A DNA stretch of 28,602 nucleotides, from IMG/VR virus record IMGVR_UViG_3300017719_000132, positions 1-28,602 of that record; one strand, given 5' to 3'. The translations under genes were made by a program, and so were the position numbers. Below the pieces are notes generated by a model. That model searched no databases and was not told the origin of the DNA. It worked only from the letters and a program-made list of their open reading frames with translations. How positions within the stretch are numbered: position 1 is the stretch's first letter; each line of letters starts with the position of its first letter. The DNA is from a virus. Below, piece after piece: positions 1-8,700 of this stretch.

Positions 1-306
1 AATTTGCTCTTGGTCGTTCTCCATTGCAGCATTACCAATATTAATAGTATTGTCTTTATCACTCCGACCAAGGGTGATAGTGCCTGTTTGTTCAGTTGCG
101 CCAAGAGTAATAGTGTCTGCTGCAGTTCCAGGATTTACGGTGAAGGATTCGGTGATGTTTGCACCAATCTGAAATATCGTATTTCCGCCACGAGAGTATA
201 AAATTTTGTCTGCGGTATTGAGGGCTAGTTCGCCTTCTATGATATTGTTGGTGTCGGGAGCATTACCAGACTGGTTGCTCCGCTTGAGTTTAATAACGGT
301 TGACAT
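1..306 (-). CDS. Tail-fibre-like virion protein, N-terminal part (runs off left edge)
   Basis: An open frame of 102 codons reads from an ATG at 306 to the left edge without a stop, so the gene is cut by the window. The start MSTVIKLKRSNQSGNAP is followed by EGELALNTADKILYSRG and then a beta-type stretch with GTAADTITLGATEQTGTITLG. This opening resembles the start of many T4-like marine phage fibre genes and is related to the start of the 591-aa fibre just upstream (MATVIKIK...), so the two probably share an attachment module. A GAGG ribosome site lies 8 bases before the ATG, and a late-promoter-like CATAAATA lies about 80 bases upstream with a hairpin between. The role, a host-contacting or fibre-proximal component, is inferred from neighbours and the N-terminal module. 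The distal, receptor-specific part lies outside the window. Confidence 0.75.
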   Translation of the reverse strand, partial: MSTVIKLKRSNQSGNAPDTNNIIEGELALNTADKILYSRGGNTIFQIGANITESFTVNPGTAADTITLGATEQTGTITLGRSDKDNTINIGNAAMENDQEQI

Positions 307-319
307 ATATATGTCCTCG

Positions 320-348
320 AATTTTAATGGCTATATAGCCGTGAAATT
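320..348. other. Inverted repeat (hairpin) in the leader of the last fibre gene
   Basis: A perfect 12-base palindrome GGCTATATAGCC (329-340) is flanked by a second complementary pair, AATTT at 320-324 and AAATT at 344-348, with a small internal loop between. It lies in the 81-base gap between two fibre genes, downstream of a late-promoter-like motif and upstream of the ribosome site. It has no following T tract on the coding strand, so it looks more like a leader stem-loop than an intrinsic terminator. Confidence 0.45.
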
Positions 349-384
349 TTTAAAGTGAGCAGTATATACTACCCACTGTATCTA

Positions 385-392
385 TATTTATG
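385..392 (-). promoter_or_regulatory. Candidate T4-type late promoter (CATAAATA)
   Basis: The coding strand reads CATAAATA, seven of eight bases of the T4 late -10 box TATAAATA. It overlaps the stop codon of the 591-aa fibre gene. The predicted start of transcription near 379 would give a leader of about 73 bases for the gene beginning at 306. The motif is inferred from similarity; the sequence is AT-rich, so chance matches occur. Confidence 0.5.
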
Positions 393-2163
393 CGTCGAAA
401 GAACCACCATCAATGACGTTACTAAATGCTGGTGCAGCACCGTTACCTGCTTGTAAAATGGATCCATCAGCTGTTGAAGCTGCTGTTACTGCTAGAGCAC
501 TAGTACCATTACCAAGTACAACACCGTTGGAAGTAACTGTAGCTAGACCAGTACCACCATATTGAACCCCAACAGTTGTACCGTTCCAAGTGCCTGTTGT
601 AATAGTACCAAGAGTTGTGATCGAGGACTGACCAACATAGGTTGATGCAATATCAATAGCATCTGCAGCTACCGAAATTTTGTCTGCTGTACCTACAGCA
701 TTAATTGTATTACCAGATTTAGTTAAACCGTCGCCAGCATCAATTTGACCAGCACCAGAGAACTGAGCAAAAGCGATATCTGTAGTGCCTAGAGTAATAG
801 TACCATCGGTTGTAACAACATAACCATTATCAGCATTAATAGTACCCTCTTCCACGAATACAAACATTCCTGGAGTAACTTCACCAGTAATACCAGCATC
901 GGGGGATCTAGCAGGAGTTTCGCCTGCAATATAAATGCCATTTTCAGATGCATCAGTTTGATCCTTTAGAAGAACTCTATCGCCATCTGCTAGAGTGACG
1001 CCATCGATACTATCGCCAACGTTTAGATCATCTGCAATAGTAATATTCTCTGTACTTGCTGCTCTAACTGAATCTTTAATATCAAGAGCTTGTTTTACAG
1101 CATCTACATATCCTTTATTTACAGCATCATTAGTCCCAGTAGGAGTTGCTACATTTGTAATTCTCTTACTTGCAACATCTACTGTACCTGTTCCTGTAGG
1201 CACTAGGTTCACAGAATTGTCCCCAGCTGCTGCAGTTATGCTAGAGCCGTCAATCGTTAGATCATCAATAACTACTTCTGTAAGTCCCGCAAGAGAAGTA
1301 GAGGAACCGCCAATAGTGATCGCTGTATTACCAACAGTAATCGAATCACTAGTAAGTGCAACCGTACCAGTCGAATCTGGGAATGTGATTGTTCTATCAG
1401 CAGTTGGGTCTGTAACAGTCAGTGTAGTTTCAAAATCGTCAGCAGTGGCACCTTCAAAAACTATAGAAGAATCTGAAAGCGTAAGACCTGAAACAGAAGG
1501 ACTTGTTATAGTTTTATTTGTAAAAGTTTGCGTGCCTGTTAACGTAGCAACTGTAGAATCAATTGCGATAGATATTTGATTATCAGAAACTGTAGTATCA
1601 ATACCAGTACCGCCAGCAAATTCTAATGTGTCTGTACCAACAGTAACGACATCATCAGTACCACTATCAGCACCAACCGTAAGGCTGGTAGAGAAAGAAC
1701 TTATTTCAGTATCAACATACCCTTTAGTTGCTGCATCTGTATTAGCTGTTGGAGTTCCTACACTAGTAATTTTTTTACTACTAACATCAATAGATCCAGA
1801 ACCTTTGGCGTTGAGGGTTAAACTAACATCAGTACCCGACCCATCAGCTGTAATAGTAGCGTTAGCAAAGTCTAAATGCGTACCAGCACTACCAATACTG
1901 AGTAAATTGATACGATCGTCGCCATCAACAATAAGGGCAGAACCACCAGTTGTAGTACCAGCAGCATGATCCAACATATCGGTAAAGTGCTGACCTCCAA
2001 TTACAATTGGATTAACTTGGGTCCCACCTGAACCGTCGGATTCAGTTTTACCAATAAAGAGTTTATTTGATTGGTATGAATATGCTTGTTCCGCTTGTGC
2101 TAGTACATCAGCTGCTGGTTCATTAGCGTTACTAGCACTTTTAATTTTAATTACTGTTGCCAT
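388..2163 (-). CDS. Tail fibre / fibre-like virion structural protein, 591 aa
   Basis: A modular beta-rich fibre protein. Residues 1-65 form an N-terminal module (MATVIKIK... to IGGQHFTDML) typical of marine T4-like fibres and shared with the next gene. Two copies of an anchor motif, DVxSKxIT followed by a TKGYVD or NKGYVD signature, lie at about 120-152 and 323-355. Between them is a TQTFTNKTI segment and a TFPDSTGTVAL segment common in phage fibres. Residues 356-470 hold the widespread module with ALDIKDSVRAA, GDRVLLKDQT and NGIYIAG. A YGGTG segment lies near 535, and the protein ends in DGGSFDA. Composition is rich in Thr, Ser, Gly and Asp with almost no Cys, as in trimeric fibres. The ATG abuts the previous stop (TAGATG), and a GGAGG site at 2174-2178 is encoded by the last codons of that gene. 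The family type is clear; the receptor and exact place on the virion are unknown. Confidence 0.8.
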   Translation of the reverse strand: MATVIKIKSASNANEPAADVLAQAEQAYSYQSNKLFIGKTESDGSGGTQVNPIVIGGQHFTDMLDHAAGTTTGGSALIVDGDDRINLLSIGSAGTHLDFANATITADGSGTDVSLTLNAKGSGSIDVSSKKITSVGTPTANTDAATKGYVDTEISSFSTSLTVGADSGTDDVVTVGTDTLEFAGGTGIDTTVSDNQISIAIDSTVATLTGTQTFTNKTITSPSVSGLTLSDSSIVFEGATADDFETTLTVTDPTADRTITFPDSTGTVALTSDSITVGNTAITIGGSSTSLAGLTEVVIDDLTIDGSSITAAAGDNSVNLVPTGTGTVDVASKRITNVATPTGTNDAVNKGYVDAVKQALDIKDSVRAASTENITIADDLNVGDSIDGVTLADGDRVLLKDQTDASENGIYIAGETPARSPDAGITGEVTPGMFVFVEEGTINADNGYVVTTDGTITLGTTDIAFAQFSGAGQIDAGDGLTKSGNTINAVGTADKISVAADAIDIASTYVGQSSITTLGTITTGTWNGTTVGVQYGGTGLATVTSNGVVLGNGTSALAVTAASTADGSILQAGNGAAPAFSNVIDGGSFDA

Positions 2164-2424
2164 CTAGAAAGACCCTCCGGAGATGCGCAAATTTTCATTT
2201 TCTACTTCTGATTTTGTTTCAAACTTTTCTGTTGCTGCATTATAGATCAATACAGATCCATCAGCTAGTGCAGCTGTATCTACGTCGGTGAGCTCAGTTA
2301 GAGCAAGTACTGGAGTTCCAGCACCACCTGCTACAGCAACAGACCTAGCTTGTATAGTATTTGACCTGCCTATAGAAGCACTTAGATTATTAGTTTGCTG
2401 ACCTATTTTACCAACCAATGACAT
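2164..2424 (-). CDS. Small virion protein, 86 aa, fibre-associated
   Basis: A short protein with a polar N-terminal half and the segment LTELTDVDTAALADGSVLIY, ending in NENLRISGGSF. I recall similar 'LTDLSDVD...ADGAILIY...' small proteins next to fibre genes in cyanophages; this is memory, not a search. The ATG at 2424 overlaps the preceding stop by one base (TAATG), so it is probably translated by coupling to the 114-aa gene. Its last codons, for Gly-Gly-Ser-Phe-stop, contain the GGAGG ribosome site for the downstream 591-aa fibre. A likely role is a small structural or adaptor piece made with the fibres. It has no membrane segment, signal peptide or catalytic motif. Confidence 0.7.
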   Translation of the reverse strand: MSLVGKIGQQTNNLSASIGRSNTIQARSVAVAGGAGTPVLALTELTDVDTAALADGSVLIYNAATEKFETKSEVENENLRISGGSF

Positions 2425-2768
2425 TAGGTGTAATCCCTTGTAACCGAAGGAGTTATTTCTAGTTGCCCCTCAAGAACTCTCGTAGGGACATTACCGCCCG
2501 ACATAACAATAACGTCATAAACATATCTTCCAGGTTTCATACCCTGAGAAGTGTTTCCGTCTAATCTCATAGTAACCTCTCCAGCTGGACCATTTCCGAT
2601 GGAAACCTGATCAAACGCTGTTGCAGTTACCGATCTATAAGTTTTACGGATAGATGCATATGCAGTGAATCCCGATAAGTCTTGAACGTTACCGTCAGCG
2701 TCTTCGACAGTCAAGGCAGTAGTAAATGTACTACCTTGATCGATAACTAGATTAGCATATGCAGCCAT
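2424..2768 (-). CDS. Small beta-sandwich-like virion protein, 114 aa
   Basis: The protein opens MAAYANLVIDQGSTFTTAL and contains DLSGFTAYASIRKTY, a 'GEVTMRLDGNTSQGMKPGRYVYDV' type central part and LEGQLEITPSVTR. The pattern of alternating strands, with 'LSG..aya.iRk' and 'l.pGrYvYDv.....g...rlleG...i.P', is that of a conserved small structural protein common in marine myoviruses and similar in style to baseplate upper-protein N-terminal domains. It follows a perfect TATAAATA late-promoter motif at 2798-2805 and an AAGGA ribosome site about 8 bases before the ATG. It overlaps the next gene by one base. It may serve as a fibre-attachment or tail accessory protein; the function is inferred only from context. 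Confidence 0.7.
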   Translation of the reverse strand: MAAYANLVIDQGSTFTTALTVEDADGNVQDLSGFTAYASIRKTYRSVTATAFDQVSIGNGPAGEVTMRLDGNTSQGMKPGRYVYDVIVMSGGNVPTRVLEGQLEITPSVTRDYT

Positions 2769-2792
2769 TACTATCCTTTTTGTTTAACTCTT

Positions 2793-5483
2793 TTACTTAT
2801 TTATACTTTTAATTGATTGTAATTCTTCTTTTAGCGAATCAATTTGACCTTGCTGTTCTTTAATAGCTTCGATTAATAGACCAACCATGTTACCATAAGC
2901 GACAGTATGTAAGCCGTCTTTTTCGCCAACAGCTTCGGGTAATACTTTAAGAACTTCTTGTGCGATAACACCAGTTTGTCTTGAAGTCTCAACGTCAGTA
3001 CGATCAAAAGTGTAACCATTAAGTTGCTGTACTTTATCTACTGCATCTTCGATTACTTCAACGTTTTCTTTAATACTCTCATCAGAGAATGCGGTAACGT
3101 CACCAGTTGCTGTTATGTCACCAACTACGTTTGTATCGCCATCTATTTCAATAGATTGACCTTTTATTCTTATGGTTCTTCCGTCTACGACAAAACCTGC
3201 TAAGAAAACTGCGTGCTGAGATTGTAAGCCATATTGACCGAGAGAAATCGTTTCACCACCAGTTCTTTCTAACGCTGTAGTAGAACCATCATTGCGTGTT
3301 AATACATGATCGTAATCTTCAGTAGAACCAGCAAAAATATTTAAACTTGGTGCGATTCTTTCATATACTCCATCGTATCCATTACTATACGCTGCATCAT
3401 CCATAGTATCAGAATTAAAATCAAGATATTTAGATGTAGCAATGCATGATCTTAAGTATTGCTTCCCGTTAATTAAACCAGTACCTTTGAAAACTGCCTC
3501 TTGCCAATATTCTTTCATTGATGTTGTTATTGAATCAAGACCCACGATGCCTGAAGAGTAGAATGGATTATCATAACTATGCGCCAGAGTGTTTAAACTA
3601 GCTGGTTCTCTTAAAATACCTATAGAGTTATTACAAAAAAGCATGTTAGTGCGATGATATTGATCTTCTACATTCCCTACACTACCAGCTGTAGCACTGA
3701 CCGAAGGTGTTACCCCAAGCCGAGTACCTATACTACCATCATCGTCCACTTCAGCGTCATACCCTACAAGATAGCTCGACTTTCCAGATTCAATGCGATA
3801 TTTATAAGCCAAAGGGTTCCAATCAATTTTCCAAGGGGTGTCATTGGTGTTAAGAATTGGTAGATCTGAAGAAGTTGTGGAAGAATTTGGTGGTCCTAAT
3901 AATTTTACCGTTAGAGTTCCAGGTTCTCCTGTGCCAGTAGGTGTACCCAGATTGATTAGAATATCATTACCGTCCCTATCATTCTTGGTTTTAATGTAGT
4001 TAACACCAGCATTCAGAATCATTCGCGATGCATTAGTAGTTCCAAGTTGCCCTTCAAGTTCTATGCTAGGCGCACCAACCTTACTAAAACCTTGACTATG
4101 TAGATTATCAATATCAGTGCTGATTCCCGAGAGAAGATTTGCTGGGTCCGAATCCAAAAGATACCCACCGCTTAATCTTAAATCCCCCGCATTAGGTTTA
4201 TTGCCAACAACAGAAGTGTCGACTACAACATTTCCTCCATGGACAGTTACATTACCGCCATCGGTATCTTCTGTTATACCATCAGCAGCAATTATTTTTC
4301 TAAATACCTCATACTCTCCACCATTGCTTAGACCACCAATTAGATCCTCATACTCACCCGCAAAAAATGGAGTAATTGTAAAATCCTTTCGTGTTCTCAA
4401 ACCGCCAACTAATAAATCGTCATAATCTGCATATCTAAGCGAAATGTCCGATTTGTCCATTAGATCTGCATGCCTATTTACGGCTAATACTCTAGCAACT
4501 TTATCTTCTATCGGACCGTGAGAACCAGTCAAAGGTGGTACTAAAGGTGCACGAGGAGCATAAATACCCATAGATGGAGATGGAGGACTGCCACCTACCT
4601 GTGAGGGTTTAAGTATGAAATCTATTCTACCGCAATAGGTGGTACTGGAAGCGTTCATATTAACGCCTCTATCTATAACGGTGAAAGTAATTATAGCATA
4701 CTCAGGAACATCAGGGGTGTAACCACTGCCATAATTCTCAAATGTCACGCCAGTTATAGTTCCACTAACTCGATAATCTGTAGAATCTGTATCCTCAGCC
4801 TTCGACAAAGAATACAAAACTATTTCTGATCCGTGTATATTAGAGTCTAGAGAAGCTATAGCACTCATGAACTCACGAATAGATGAGTAATTAGCATTTA
4901 TACCAGCTTTGACTGCGCCTCCACTACCATTCTTTAAAAACCCGAGATTTATTTTCACTGTAGTGGATGTATTATGTACAACTTCGTTAGCATTTCTCCA
5001 ATGCGTCAGGTGATCGCCTTGATCAATTGCGTCTTCTTTGTAAAAGGACAATGTATACTCATCGCCATCTAAATAATTACCATTACCTAATCGATCATTA
5101 TCGGTATTAAATGCTGGGCTATTTATCAAGAAACTTTTCGGATGGTCGATATGAAGTTTTTCTAACGGAGAAACCCAACCATCGGATGAAGTATAAATTT
5201 GGACTTGATCGATGCCATTATTATAATCTTTGATGATATTCATCTGAGAAAGATCAGAGTCTGATGCTCTCTTGGTATATTTTGCGTCTAGATCTATAGT
5301 TACTACAGGGTATGTCACTGCGTCTGTTGCACTACCAACAGGAGTAAAGGTAACAACCCCTGTAGAATCGTTCCAATTCACGTCTATTAATTCATTATTG
5401 ATATTCGTAAAGTTGCCATCGACCTGAGCAAAAGTCAGAGTAGTCCCTGTTGCCAAATCTCCTCTTAAATTAATTGTCGCCAT
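2793..5483 (-). CDS. Tail fibre/spike with C-terminal S74 intramolecular chaperone, 896 aa
   Basis: The N-terminus (MATINLRGDLATGTTLTFAQ, then VDGNFTNINNEL) is a common fibre opening. The middle, about residues 40-770, is a long beta-rich region without a domain I can name and probably holds the receptor-binding part. Before residue 800 comes a short strand series (IRIKGQSIEIDG, TNVVGDITATGDVTAF). Residues 800-896 are a peptidase S74 intramolecular chaperone: Ser800 in FSDESIKENV, with Lys805 five residues on, matches the Ser-Lys dyad of the endosialidase family. LNGYTFDR, TGVIAQEV, LPEAV and VAYGNMVGLLIEAIKEQQ follow, and the end is a coiled coil. In this family the chaperone trimerises the fibre and is then cut off just before the Ser. 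The start lies 4 bases after the stop of the coiled-coil mini-gene. Confidence 0.9.
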   Translation of the reverse strand: MATINLRGDLATGTTLTFAQVDGNFTNINNELIDVNWNDSTGVVTFTPVGSATDAVTYPVVTIDLDAKYTKRASDSDLSQMNIIKDYNNGIDQVQIYTSSDGWVSPLEKLHIDHPKSFLINSPAFNTDNDRLGNGNYLDGDEYTLSFYKEDAIDQGDHLTHWRNANEVVHNTSTTVKINLGFLKNGSGGAVKAGINANYSSIREFMSAIASLDSNIHGSEIVLYSLSKAEDTDSTDYRVSGTITGVTFENYGSGYTPDVPEYAIITFTVIDRGVNMNASSTTYCGRIDFILKPSQVGGSPPSPSMGIYAPRAPLVPPLTGSHGPIEDKVARVLAVNRHADLMDKSDISLRYADYDDLLVGGLRTRKDFTITPFFAGEYEDLIGGLSNGGEYEVFRKIIAADGITEDTDGGNVTVHGGNVVVDTSVVGNKPNAGDLRLSGGYLLDSDPANLLSGISTDIDNLHSQGFSKVGAPSIELEGQLGTTNASRMILNAGVNYIKTKNDRDGNDILINLGTPTGTGEPGTLTVKLLGPPNSSTTSSDLPILNTNDTPWKIDWNPLAYKYRIESGKSSYLVGYDAEVDDDGSIGTRLGVTPSVSATAGSVGNVEDQYHRTNMLFCNNSIGILREPASLNTLAHSYDNPFYSSGIVGLDSITTSMKEYWQEAVFKGTGLINGKQYLRSCIATSKYLDFNSDTMDDAAYSNGYDGVYERIAPSLNIFAGSTEDYDHVLTRNDGSTTALERTGGETISLGQYGLQSQHAVFLAGFVVDGRTIRIKGQSIEIDGDTNVVGDITATGDVTAFSDESIKENVEVIEDAVDKVQQLNGYTFDRTDVETSRQTGVIAQEVLKVLPEAVGEKDGLHTVAYGNMVGLLIEAIKEQQGQIDSLKEELQSIKSINK
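2798..2805 (-). promoter_or_regulatory. T4-type late promoter motif (perfect TATAAATA)
   Basis: The coding strand reads AGTATAAATAAG inside the last codons of the 896-aa fibre gene (Ser-Ile-Asn-Lys-stop). Transcription would start near 2792, giving a leader of about 24 bases with an AAGGA ribosome site before the ATG at 2768. The spacing is as expected for a T4 late promoter driving the 114-aa, 86-aa and 591-aa genes. Confidence 0.7.
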
Positions 5484-5487
5484 TCAG

Positions 5488-5724
5488 TTATACCCTTGTT
5501 AGTAATTCTTGCAATAGTCCTTTGATATCGGACATTTCCTGTTTAAGATTATTTATATCTTCTTCCGCATCCTCTAATTTCTTATTCTTAGCTTTTGCGA
5601 TTTTGGCTGCTGCTACTGCTTGGTTATATGCTGATTGATTCGTATTAACTATAGCATGAGAATACGGATCCCTGACGAGATCCGCATTATCCTCAACCTT
5701 TTTTGCATTATCTAAATCTATCAC
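5488..5724 (-). CDS. Small coiled-coil virion protein, 78 aa (GTG start)
   Basis: The protein opens (M)IDLDNAKKVEDNADLVRDP and contains IVNTNQSAYNQAVAAAKIAK. The C-terminal half, about residues 43-76, is a heptad coiled coil (KKLEDAEEDINNLKQEMSDI and GLLQELL). The start is a GTG one base after the upstream stop (TAAAGTG), with no ATG nearby and no good ribosome site, so reinitiation after the 2507-aa gene is likely. It resembles short, unnamed proteins with 'vEg..dLvrD..s.AivN.d..aY' that sit before fibre genes in T4-like marine phages (from memory). A trimeric connector or assembly helper is possible; no function can be shown. Confidence 0.75.
   Translation of the reverse strand: MIDLDNAKKVEDNADLVRDPYSHAIVNTNQSAYNQAVAAAKIAKAKNKKLEDAEEDINNLKQEMSDIKGLLQELLTRV
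5550..5557 (-). promoter_or_regulatory. Candidate T4-type late promoter (TATAAATA) inside the coiled-coil gene
   Basis: A perfect TATAAATA is encoded within Asp-Ile-Asn-Asn codons of the 78-aa gene. A start near 5544 would give a leader of about 60 bases for the S74 fibre gene at 5483. It could be chance in an AT-rich sequence, but the position before a fibre gene and the same codon phase as two other sites support it. Confidence 0.5.
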
Positions 5725-5725
5725 T

Positions 5726-8700
5726 TTATATCGCCAATGCTATCGCCCTTAGATTCTTAATCAAAGGTGGTTCTGATGAGTTAGTACCAAGCATCTTAAT
5801 CTTAATAGCAAAGGCTGTAAACTCTGAAATATCATCTTCAGTATACTCATGTTCTTTGAACGTAACTCTATCATCTGAAGGAGATACTGGAGAATCAGTA
5901 TCACCAGTGGTATTGAAGTAAGACCAGTCAAGATCATTAAAGTCCCTAGATTCATCAGTACTCAAAACCTTATACATCACTTGAACGTCTGACTGATTAC
6001 CTTTAACTATATCCAATAAAACTTTCAAGGATGTCGCTGGGTTCTTCAAAGAAGCAACTTTAGTCATATAAATGGCTTCTGAAGCATCCCCTTGAGCTGT
6101 AGTAGCTGGTTTGAATACCTCTCCTTCTAGGGTAGTTAAATCTGTATCACTTTGAGTAAACGGATAAGAAGAAGAACTTCTATAGTTATCTAATCTGTTA
6201 GCATATGCTGTAATAGATTTACGCTCCAAGTCAACCACTGGTGTCAAGTTTTCGTTCGTAGAAGATAACTGCAATTGAACAGTTAAAGATTTTCCACCAA
6301 TAAAATTAGTATATTCTCTTTCATTAACGTCAGAAGCGATTATTTTAGGAGACCTATACTCTACACGTTCAGTAACAGGAGTTTTCCTATAAGTGTCTAT
6401 AGTGAAAGGTATTTGGTTGCCTGAAACTGAAGCACCGCTAGTCGTTTTAACACGAGTATCTATGTTTGTATCTGGATAGGATATCGTTGGAACCATAATT
6501 TGATAAGCGTCTACCAAAGCATTTTCACTAGCATATACTTTATTACCACCAAAACCGCCACTATTAGTAGCAGTTGTTCTTTCTGGGTTAGAAACCGCAT
6601 TTTCATCTATATCAATAATATAATGATCTAACCCGAAAGACTTAACTTCGTGGGTTCTATTTAGATCAAGCAAACAAATACCGTTTAGCTCATATAAACT
6701 TACTTTTGCCGAAGGGAATCTATATTCTGGATCTAAACCATCTTCTGAAGCAGAAGGATTTACCCCATAGTGGTAAGTTATCGGCGAACCGCCCTCTCCT
6801 CTACGCACTATTTCTATAGTGTATTCGTCTCCATTAATTGCGGTTACTTCGCCAAAGAGAATCTCTGGGTCAGCCTCTGGATCCTCATCACCCCATTGAG
6901 CCTCTAATTTAAACCAAGACCTTTCATTTAGTGCTGGCATAGAACCGCCAACAACATCTATAATCTTAAAGGTTGCACCAGCAGTTTCTGTCGGGAAAAT
7001 AGACTCATCTAAGTAACCGTAAACTGGAGACTCAACACCGCTAATCTCAACCATATTTTCTCTACCAGCAGTGATAGAATACATATGATGATCAGTATGG
7101 CTAACTTTTATCAAAGAAGAGCCACCAGTAGAAGTAAGAGGATCTGTATCTAAGTGTTTAAATGGAATTTGTATATTGTTTAGCTCAACCTCAGCAACTT
7201 TTGAAGTATCAAACTTAGCACGATATAACTTGAATTTTAGATCTTCGTAATCATAGGCAGTCCAAGTCGAGTTATTCTGAGACTTAAATAGTACACCAAG
7301 GTATGGCTGTTCATCAATAGTTACATTTCCTGGACTACTGACGTCTACTTGCCCTAATTGAGATATCCAAACAGTATAGCTAATTGAATCTGTCTGTAAT
7401 ACAAGACAACATTCTTGATTTTCTTTCAGATATACTGGTGATGGGAACTCAAAGGTAGTTGCCGCAGTTCCATTTTGAGAAGTAGTCACCTGAGAAGGAT
7501 CTAATGTTACAGAAGCAAAGGGGAGTACCTTTCTTGTAGGTAATCCATTTACCATTTCCCTAATCTGTAAGGTTACAGGTATAGATTCATCTTTACTAGC
7601 AAAGAAAACGTCTACTTTAGTAAAGAATTCACCACCTGGAACAGAAGGCATAATAGATTGAGCTACAGGGTCATACCAACCAACTATAACCTCGCCTAAA
7701 TCTCTTTGTCTTGTTACTTCAACATTTTCTTGAACCGCCCTAGTCTCAATACGACCATTACGAGTAGCAATAAATTCTTCTTGTACAGTATTCAAGATAC
7801 CAGAAGCGGTATAGTTCTCTTGAGCAAAGGTATCTACTCCAGACTCCGAATTAGTTGGGCTTGATGTTAACCGTAGCAACCTAGTACCTGTCGCAAATGC
7901 AGGATTACCTTTAATGTTAGGGTCTGGAATAGTGAATATACCAGAAACGAACCCAGAAGCATCTGTCATCAAAGTCTCATCAGCATCATCAGATCTAATA
8001 AACCGTTCTACATTATTCTCGTTGTTTATGGTTCTAGTACCGCCACGGATTCTAATAGTTGCACTACAGTCATAGTGGTTTCTTGGATGCGCTTTAGCTT
8101 CAGAATAACCACTATGGTCTGATCTATAGTTAATGCCATCTACAATAAACTGACCACCTACAAGTTGACCACCATTAATCATAGCTTCTGGGCGTCTGAA
8201 GTCGTCATAATTCATAATCTCAGCATAATCGACATTAGGAATTAAGCTATTGTATAGGTTCCAATCATCAGCACTTATGTATTCGCCTCCTGGTCTAGGA
8301 CTGACCGCATTTTCCCAATCAGGGTCAGGGTCGTAATTCTCGTTAAAGAATTGGATCTCAGAAATCTGTAACCCCCCAATTCTACCTTTATTTTCTCTAG
8401 TGATAAAGAAGTTTAAGAATATTTCTCCAAAATCATTTGGGGTTGGCGCAGCAGCGTCGTTAAACAAAAATTCAACTACGTCACGATCTTTTGTATTCCT
8501 AGCTGATGTTTTTATTGTTGCGATTTCATCGTAAGTTCCATTCAACTTCAGATTTTGAGAAAGTTTTATAATTTCTCTAACCCTAGAGTTCTTATCAAAG
8601 TGAATCTTTATTGCTTTGATCTTGTTCCAAACTGGACTTGAAACCTGAGTAACCGTAGTAGTTGCCCCTGCTTTAGGAGCAATCGCTCCAGAAGTTCTAA

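Noticed and set aside
329-340. Intrinsic terminator
   Set aside because: The stem is short and AT-containing, and no T run follows on the coding strand; a leader stem-loop is more consistent.
995-1579. Long plus-strand open frames (also near 4117, 8750, 14029, 17343, 19638 and 24969)
   Set aside because: They lie opposite well-supported minus-strand genes, have no family motifs, and show the composition of antisense shadows of Ser/Thr/Val-rich fibre genes.
3799-3806. Another perfect TATAAATA on the coding strand
   Set aside because: It lies deep within the 896-aa fibre gene with no start codon of a real gene downstream, and in a different codon phase from the other coding sites. It shows that the 8-base box alone can occur by chance here.
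5640-5690. Inverted repeat CGGATC/GATCCG in the coiled-coil gene
   Set aside because: Only 6 bp with an 8-base loop; within what is expected by chance over 28 kb.
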